Origin: Variovorax paradoxus EPS
Lineage (GTDB): Bacteria; Pseudomonadota; Gammaproteobacteria; Burkholderiales; Burkholderiaceae_C
Length of the DNA stretch: 64,000 bases
Direction: 5' to 3'
NCBI RefSeq assembly: GCF_000184745.1
Contig: NC_014931.1
Location: forward strand, 3,410,001-3,474,000
Shown here: in pieces, positions 56,792-64,000 of the stretch
How positions within the stretch are numbered: position 1 is the stretch's first letter
Layout of the letters: the number at the start of each line of letters is the position of its first letter
The notes under the pieces: model-generated
Seen by the model: the letters and a program-made list of their open reading frames with translations, nothing else
Database searches by the model: none
What the model was told of the DNA's origin: nothing
Program-made: the position numbers and the translations under genes

Positions 56792-57786
56792 CGCCACCCC
56801 CGCAATGCGACGCGCGCGTTGTAGCGGTTCATGCCGAAGGAAATCACGAGCGACAGCAGCAGGTACACCGCCATGATGATCGCGATGCACTCGAAGGCTC
56901 GGCCGTTCGAGCCGATGGTGGTGTTGGCGACCGACACCAGCTCCGGATAGCCCACGGCCACCGCGAGCGACGAATTCTTGACGAGGCTGAGCAACTGGTT
57001 GGTGAGCGAGGGCACGATCACCCTCAGCGCCTGCGGCAGGATCACGATGCGCAGTTGCTGCACCGACGACAACCCCAGTGCCTGCCCCGCCAGCACCTGC
57101 CCCTGCGAGACCGAGAGGATGCCGGCCCGCACGATCTCCGCGACGAACGCGGCCGAATAGAACGACAGGCCCGCGACGATGGTCACGTACTCGGGGCTCA
57201 GCGCTGCGCCGCCGCTCACGCCGAAATCGCCGCGCTCGGGCCATTCGAAATGCGTCGGCCACCAGCCGCCCTCGCCCGCCACGGGCCAGGGCACGCTGAG
57301 CCCGCCTTTGCTGAGCCACACGCCCGGCAGCAGCCGCACGGGTTCGGTCGGATCAGGCAGCAGGTTCGCCATCGCGAAGGCCAGCATCAGCAATTGCACC
57401 AGCAGCGGCACGTTGCGCAGCAGTTCGACGTAGGCGGTGCAGATGCCGCGCATCAGCACGTGCGGCGCGAGCCGGCCGATGCCGATGAGCGTGCCGAGGA
57501 CGACCGAGAAAATCGCTGCCGGCACCGCCGCCCGCACCGTGTTGACGAGGCCCGCGAGAAAAGCGCGCCAGAACGGCTGGCTGGCGTCGAAATCGAGCCA
57601 GCCCTCGCTGATCGAGAAGCCCGCGGGCTCGGTGAGAAAGTCGAAGCCGGATCGAACGCCGCGTGCGCGCAGCACGTCGAGCGCGTGATGCACCACCCAG
57701 AAGGCGCCGGCCACGACGGCCAGCACCAGCAGCGCCTGGACGGTCCAGGCCAGCCAGGCGCCGCGGCGCGAGGCCCCCCGGCTCAT
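56788..57786 (-). CDS. Polar amino-acid ABC transporter permease (AapQ-like)
   Basis: The ~332-aa permease shows an AapQ/BztB-like N-terminus, a second helix group, the EAA loop near GQVLAGQALGLSSVQQLRIV, and LTNQLLSLVKNSSLAVAVGY after it. The ATG at 57784-57786 overlaps the binding-protein stop, which decides the start and shows translational coupling. It forms a heterodimer with the permease encoded next. Confidence 0.9.
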   Translation of the reverse strand: MSRGASRRGAWLAWTVQALLVLAVVAGAFWVVHHALDVLRARGVRSGFDFLTEPAGFSISEGWLDFDASQPFWRAFLAGLVNTVRAAVPAAIFSVVLGTLIGIGRLAPHVLMRGICTAYVELLRNVPLLVQLLMLAFAMANLLPDPTEPVRLLPGVWLSKGGLSVPWPVAGEGGWWPTHFEWPERGDFGVSGGAALSPEYVTIVAGLSFYSAAFVAEIVRAGILSVSQGQVLAGQALGLSSVQQLRIVILPQALRVIVPSLTNQLLSLVKNSSLAVAVGYPELVSVANTTIGSNGRAFECIAIIMAVYLLLSLVISFGMNRYNARVALRGWR

Positions 57787-58817
57787 CGAACCGGTGGTGC
57801 GTAGATCAGGCCGCCCTTGCTCCACAAGTTGTTGGAGCCGCGCGGCAGCTTGAGCACCGACTTCGGTCCGACGTTGCGCTCGAACACCTCGCCGTAGTTG
57901 CCCACGGCCTTGATCGCGCGGAACGACCAGTCCTTGTCCAGGCCCAGCAGCTTGCCCAGGTCTTCACCAGTGCCGACCAGGCGCTGCTGCGCCGGGTCTT
58001 TGCTGCTGGCCTTGAGTTCGTCGGCGTTGGCCTGCGTGACGCCCGCTTCTTCCGCCTCGATGAGCGCGTTGGGCACCCACTTGGCGATGGCGAACCACTC
58101 GTCGTCGCCGCGGCGCACCAGCGGCGCGAGCGGTTCCTTGGAGATCAGCTCGGGCAGGATGATGTAGTCGTCGGGGTTCGGCGCTTCCTTGTTGCGCAGG
58201 CCCGCGAGCGCCGAAGCGTCGGTGGTAAAGGCCTGGCAGCGGCCCGAGAAGAAGGCCTTGAACGAGGCTTCGAAGCTCTCGAAGACGACGGTCTTCACCG
58301 GGATGTTCTGCGCGCGGAAGTAGTCGGAGACGTTCTTCTCGTTGGTGGTGCCCGACTGCGTGCAGATGGTGGCGTTTTTAAGCTGCTTGGCGCTCGTCAC
58401 CTTGAGCTTCTTCGGCACCAGGAAGCCCTGACCGTCGTAATAGGTGATGGTGGTGAAGTTGAAGCCGAGCGAGGCGTCGCGCGTGAGCGTCCAGGTGGTG
58501 TTGCGCGCGAGGATGTCGATCTCGCCGGCCTGCAGGGCCGAGAAGCGCTGCTGCGAATTGAGGGGCACGAAGTCGACCTTCTTCGCATCGCCGAGCACGG
58601 CCGCGGCAATGGCACGGCAGGTGTCGACATCCAGGCCCGACCAGTTGCCCTGCGTGTCAGGGGCGGAGAAGCCCGCCACGCCGTTGGTCACGCCGCACTT
58701 GACGGTGCCGCGTTGCTTGACCGCATCGAGCGTCTTGCCCGCAAAGGCCGGGGCGGCAGTGGCAAAGGCGACCAGGGATGCGGCGGCGATGAGCGCCGGG
58801 CGGAATCGATTTTTCAT
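57783..58817 (-). CDS. Polar amino-acid ABC transporter substrate-binding protein (AapJ-like)
   Basis: The 344-aa periplasmic protein has a signal peptide (cleavage after APAFA, near residue 26) and the family 3 binding fold. KCGVTNGVAGFSAPD, TWTLTRDASLGFNFTTIT and CTQSGTTNEKNVSDYF match AapJ-type receptors for general L-amino acids. It begins the three-gene transporter set. The ATG at 58815-58817 is preferred to a longer frame without signal-peptide character. Confidence 0.92.
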   Translation of the reverse strand: MKNRFRPALIAAASLVAFATAAPAFAGKTLDAVKQRGTVKCGVTNGVAGFSAPDTQGNWSGLDVDTCRAIAAAVLGDAKKVDFVPLNSQQRFSALQAGEIDILARNTTWTLTRDASLGFNFTTITYYDGQGFLVPKKLKVTSAKQLKNATICTQSGTTNEKNVSDYFRAQNIPVKTVVFESFEASFKAFFSGRCQAFTTDASALAGLRNKEAPNPDDYIILPELISKEPLAPLVRRGDDEWFAIAKWVPNALIEAEEAGVTQANADELKASSKDPAQQRLVGTGEDLGKLLGLDKDWSFRAIKAVGNYGEVFERNVGPKSVLKLPRGSNNLWSKGGLIYAPPVR

Positions 58818-58972
58818 GGGGATGTTTCTCCTCAACAGACAACAAAAGCCAGTGTACGGGGCGTCGCGCGGCCGCGCCAAAGACGGGTCGGTTGGATGCA
58901 TATGCCCTTTGCAGCGCCAATACCGCAATACCATACGGCCCTTTATCAACTCTCCCGAACAGGAATCACACA

Positions 58973-59362
58973 ATGTTCAAGTCCGACGACACCGGCAAGC
59001 TCGTTCTGCGCCTCGCGCTGGGCATCCTCATCCTGCTGCACGGCGTGTCCAAAGTCACCAAGGGCGTCGATGGCATCGGCGGCATGCTGGCCTCGCACGG
59101 CCTGCCGGCGTTCCTGGCGTACGGGGTCTATGTCGGTGAGATCCTCGCGCCCGCGCTGCTGATCGTCGGCCTGTTCACGCGACCGGCCGCGGTGATCGTG
59201 GCGATCAACATGCTGGTGGCGATCTGGCTGGTGCACCGCAAGGACCTCGGCGCGATCAACGGCCAAGGCGGCTGGGCGCTGGAACTGCAGGGCATGTTCC
59301 TGTTCGCGGCGATCTCGCTGGCCTTCACGGGCGGCGGCCGCTTCGGCCTCAGCAACAAGTAA
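58973..59362 (+). CDS. DoxX family inner-membrane protein
   Basis: The 129-aa protein has four membrane helices (about 12-30, 48-66, 72-90, 100-118) and DoxX features: LVLRLALGILILLHGVSKV at the start, GEILAPALLIVGLFTRPAA in the middle. The role of DoxX proteins is poorly defined; some are terminal quinol-oxidase partners or redox proteins. AGGA precedes the ATG. It is divergent from the ABC operon and converges on def. Confidence 0.88.
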   Translation: MFKSDDTGKLVLRLALGILILLHGVSKVTKGVDGIGGMLASHGLPAFLAYGVYVGEILAPALLIVGLFTRPAAVIVAINMLVAIWLVHRKDLGAINGQGGWALELQGMFLFAAISLAFTGGGRFGLSNK

Positions 59363-59379
59363 GCGCGACGGCTTAGGCT

Positions 59380-59919
59380 TCAGTCGTCATCGGCTGCATC
59401 GAGTCCCGGAAACAGGACCTCGGTGTAGCCGAAGCGCGAAAAGTCGCGCACCCGCATCGGGTACAGCTTGCCCAGCAGGTGATCGACTTCATGCTGCACC
59501 ACGCGCGCATGAAAACCGCTGGCCACCCGGTCGATAGGGTCGCCGTACGGATCGAAGCCGGTATAGCGGATGTTGGCGAAGCGCGGCACCACGCCGCGCA
59601 GGCCCGGCACCGACAGACACCCTTCCCAGCCCTCTTCCTCGTCCTCGCCGATGGGCGTGATGACGGGGTTCAGCAGCACGGTGCGGGGCACTGGCGGCGC
59701 GTCGGGATAGCGGGGGTTGACGATGTCGGTGCCGAAGATCACGAGTTGCTGGTCCACGCCGATCTGCGGGGCCGCGAGGCCGGCGCCATTGACCGCATGC
59801 ATGGTCTCGAACATGTCGCGCACCAGGAGGTGCAGTTCGTCGGTGTCGAAAGCGGCGACCGGCTGCGCGATGCGCAGGAGCCGGGGGTCGCCCATCTTGA
59901 GTATTTCGCGAATGGCCAT
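59380..59919 (-). CDS. def: Peptide deformylase
   Basis: The 179-aa enzyme removes the formyl group from N-terminal fMet. The three signature motifs are all present: [10 protein letters not shown] (near 46), EGCLSVP (Cys ~100) and QHEVDHL (~142), which supply the metal ligands and the catalytic Glu. The last residues are acidic. It lies apart from the fmt gene that often follows it in other bacteria, so this may be a second copy. Confidence 0.96.
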   Translation of the reverse strand: MAIREILKMGDPRLLRIAQPVAAFDTDELHLLVRDMFETMHAVNGAGLAAPQIGVDQQLVIFGTDIVNPRYPDAPPVPRTVLLNPVITPIGEDEEEGWEGCLSVPGLRGVVPRFANIRYTGFDPYGDPIDRVASGFHARVVQHEVDHLLGKLYPMRVRDFSRFGYTEVLFPGLDAADDD

Positions 59920-59952
59920 CGCGGGATTATCGCGATGGCTTCGAGGCCGCGC

Positions 59953-60396
59953 TCAGGGGATGCCGCCGGGATTGTTCTTCGAGTCCGGCGAAGACCAAAG
60001 CCTTGCCGCGCCGCGCGGCTGCTGCGGGCGATACTGCGGCAGCGGCGACACGCCCGTGTTGCCCGTGGGCGGCACGATCGCTCCGCCGCCCGGTGGGCGG
60101 CCACCGCCGCCCCAGCCAGGACGCGGCCCGCCGGGGCGAACCGCCGGATAGCCGGGTCGAACGCCTGGGTAGCCTGGCCGGCCGTAATAGGGACGCCGGT
60201 CGTAGTAGCGGCCTCCATCGTAGTAGCCCCCGCCCTGGATGTAGACGGGTGCCGGCTGAACGACGACAGGATCCGAATAGTAAGGGTCCGAGTAGCCACC
60301 CGAGTAGTACGGATCGCCGGGAACCGCAACGCAGCCCGTCAGCAGCGCAACGCCACCGAGGGCAATGCTGGCACCAAGAACGCGAATTTTTTGCAT
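59953..60396 (-). CDS. Low-complexity lipoprotein
   Basis: The 147-aa protein has a lipobox (LLTGC, Cys ~22). The rest is Tyr/Pro/Gly-rich low complexity, with YYSGGYSDPYYSDP and GYPGVRPGYPAVRPGG repeats, and no globular domain. Similar Gly-Pro-Tyr-rich lipoproteins are common in this family of bacteria; their function is unknown. Confidence 0.78.
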   Translation of the reverse strand: MQKIRVLGASIALGGVALLTGCVAVPGDPYYSGGYSDPYYSDPVVVQPAPVYIQGGGYYDGGRYYDRRPYYGRPGYPGVRPGYPAVRPGGPRPGWGGGGRPPGGGAIVPPTGNTGVSPLPQYRPQQPRGAARLWSSPDSKNNPGGIP

Positions 60397-60508
60397 GAGG
60401 GGCTCCTTGTTGGCCTTCAGTTGTCTTTCAACGCCAGGTTGTAGACCCTGTTGACTGCGCTCCGATGAAGCTAGGTAACGGCCGGTAAAGAGGCCGCCGG
60501 TGGCGCTC

Positions 60509-62617
<2,109 letters not shown>

Positions 62618-63718
62618 TTAGCTGAAGAGGCGCCGTGCGAGCGGTGAACCCGCCGCGAGATCACGTGCATCGAGCGTGTCGTAGAGCTGCTCGAGGTCGT
62701 TGCCGATGACGTCCATCGTCTCGTCGCGCAACAACTGACCGTCGCTGTCGGTCACGACACCGTCCATCTCGCGCGCGAGCGTGGCGGCGGCTTCGCGCAT
62801 GCGGCGGAACGGCTCTTCGGCGCGATCGACCTGCGGCACGTCCAGGCTCAGGCTGAGTTCGCGGATGGCCGATTGCGCCGGATCGTCGGCCAGCGCTGCC
62901 TGCGTATCGAAGGCCAGCCCGAGGATCGGCGGCAAGCCGGCTTCACCGGTCGGCAGCACCATGCGCCCCGGGATGATGCCTGTCACGAAACCAAGCCGCG
63001 CGGCGTTCTGCTGCACGTAGCCCGGGCTCCAGGCCGCGTGCAGCGCACGTAGCACGAAGCCGAGCTGGGCGTCGTGCGCGCTCGCGAACTGGTCGAGCTC
63101 GCGGGCCCGCGCCACCTCGTCGAGCATCTCGGGAAATTCGGGCGAGCCGTTGACCGCATCGGCGAAAGCCTGTGCCTTGACCACGAATTCGGAGTATTCG
63201 ATCTCGTTGAGCGCGCCCGTGCGGTTGGCCAGTTGCACGCCGACCTGGAACGCGCTGTAGCGCTGCCCGGCCACGGGCGGCTCCCATTGGCCCGTGTGCT
63301 CGTTGAGGCCTTCGATGGCGACCGGCTTACTGCCCGCACGCCGCGTCGGCGGCATGGCTGCGATGGCGGCGTCGCCCGAAGCGAGTCCGTCCAGCGACAC
63401 CGGCGCGATCACGTCGATCAGCGGATCGAGCCCGCCGCGCCGCTCGCCGGTGGCGACCGGAACGCCGCTGGGCGCCGGCAGGTCGGGATCGAACAGCGGC
63501 TCGTGACGGTCTTGCGCCGATATCTGCTTCGGATCGACGTGCAGCATCGGCTCCACGCCGTCGCCCGACGACATCGAGCGCTCCACATCGGCCAGCGCGG
63601 TATCCACCGCATCGGGCTGGCGCGGCGCATTGCGGCGCGACATGAAGGTTTCGTAGCCGACGACGGCCGCGAGAACGAGGCCTCCAAGAATGGAGAGAGC
63701 GAGAGTGAGATTGCTCAT
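62618..63718 (-). CDS. zipA: Cell division protein ZipA-like
   Basis: The 366-aa protein has a single N-terminal membrane helix (about 3-24), a linker of mixed polar sequence (about 25-110) and a C-terminal globular domain (about 120-350) with the FtsZ-binding ZipA_C fold: QVGVQLANRTGALNEIEYSEF and QTALADDPAQSAIRELSLSLD. In gamma-proteobacteria ZipA tethers FtsZ to the membrane. The sequence is diverged from E. coli ZipA, but the smc-zipA-ligA order supports it. It lies 13 bp after smc. Confidence 0.85.
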   Translation of the reverse strand: MSNLTLALSILGGLVLAAVVGYETFMSRRNAPRQPDAVDTALADVERSMSSGDGVEPMLHVDPKQISAQDRHEPLFDPDLPAPSGVPVATGERRGGLDPLIDVIAPVSLDGLASGDAAIAAMPPTRRAGSKPVAIEGLNEHTGQWEPPVAGQRYSAFQVGVQLANRTGALNEIEYSEFVVKAQAFADAVNGSPEFPEMLDEVARARELDQFASAHDAQLGFVLRALHAAWSPGYVQQNAARLGFVTGIIPGRMVLPTGEAGLPPILGLAFDTQAALADDPAQSAIRELSLSLDVPQVDRAEEPFRRMREAAATLAREMDGVVTDSDGQLLRDETMDVIGNDLEQLYDTLDARDLAAGSPLARRLFS

Positions 63719-63731
63719 GCGCGCCGCCAGC

Positions 63732-64000
63732 TCAAGCGGCCTCGACCATGGAGGCCGCGGCCTCCATGTCCACCGCGACGATGCGCGAAACGCCCTGCTC
63801 CTGCATCGTGACGCCGATCAACTGCTCGGCCATTTCCATGGCGATCTTGTTGTGGCTGATGAAGAGGAACTGGGTTTCGCGGCTCATGGCGGTCACGAGT
63901 TTGGCATAGCGTTCGGTGTTGGCGTCGTCCAGCGGCGCGTCCACTTCGTCCAGCAGGCAGAACGGTGCCGGGTTGAGCTGGAAGATCGCGAACACGAGCG
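63732..64000 (-). CDS. smc: Chromosome segregation protein SMC, C-terminal end (5' truncated)
   Basis: Only the last ~87 residues lie in the window; the gene continues beyond the right edge. [19 protein letters not shown] is the Walker B motif and D-loop of an SMC ATPase head, followed by [20 protein letters not shown], the switch region. SMC proteins condense and segregate chromosomes with ScpAB. Confidence 0.93.
   Translation of the reverse strand, partial: LVFAIFQLNPAPFCLLDEVDAPLDDANTERYAKLVTAMSRETQFLFISHNKIAMEMAEQLIGVTMQEQGVSRIVAVDMEAAASMVEAA

Overview
The window looks like chromosomal DNA of a high-GC betaproteobacterium of the family Comamonadaceae, most probably Variovorax. This is inferred from protein character, from gene neighbourhoods (selO-msrB-yciB-bolA-ppiC, map-glnD, smc-zipA-ligA) and from intergenic GAGCTTGTCGAAG repeats. 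No rRNA, tRNA, CRISPR array, insertion sequence or phage gene was recognised. The two window edges cut a gene of unknown function (left) and smc (right).

Region 1 (about 0.2-25 kb) is a run of 22 genes all on the minus strand. Read in the direction of transcription it has a lipoprotein carboxylesterase, a DmdB-type acyl-CoA ligase, two tandem paralogous branched-chain-type substrate-binding proteins, LivH, LivM, LivG and LivF, a fused enoyl-CoA hydratase/3-hydroxyacyl-CoA dehydrogenase, a membrane-anchored M20 peptidase, a thiolase, a hotdog thioesterase, a DmdC-like acyl-CoA dehydrogenase, two small proteins, an SDR, a second thioesterase, a CurA-like reductase, an AidB-like acyl-CoA dehydrogenase, a glutathione-S-transferase-like protein and another SDR. 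Together they form a full activation and beta-oxidation set next to a complete ABC importer, which suggests uptake and catabolism of an unidentified carboxylic or acyl compound. Several intergenic gaps hold palindromic repeats, a terminator-like attenuator and candidate operators.

Region 2 (25-38 kb) is mostly housekeeping. It has an AraC regulator divergent from the esterase, a tightly overlapped redox and cell-envelope operon (selO, msrB, yciB, bolA, then a periplasmic PPIase), a strong bidirectional terminator, purL on the minus strand, and map-glnD.

Region 3 (37.7-55.7 kb) is a cellulose module. A GAF-GGDEF diguanylate cyclase precedes bcsD-bcsP-bcsQ-bcsA-bcsB-bcsZ-bcsC, most of whose junctions overlap. 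A GGDEF-EAL protein converges on the end of bcsC. Beyond an I78-type lipoprotein lie a HAD phosphatase and pgm, whose product glucose-1-phosphate feeds UDP-glucose synthesis. The layout places production, sensing (PilZ domain of BcsA) and removal of c-di-GMP around one exopolysaccharide machine.

Region 4 (55.7-64 kb) has a polar amino-acid ABC importer (binding protein plus two permeases, but no ATPase gene in the cluster), a DoxX-family membrane protein, peptide deformylase, a low-complexity lipoprotein, and the ligA-zipA-smc cell-cycle cluster.
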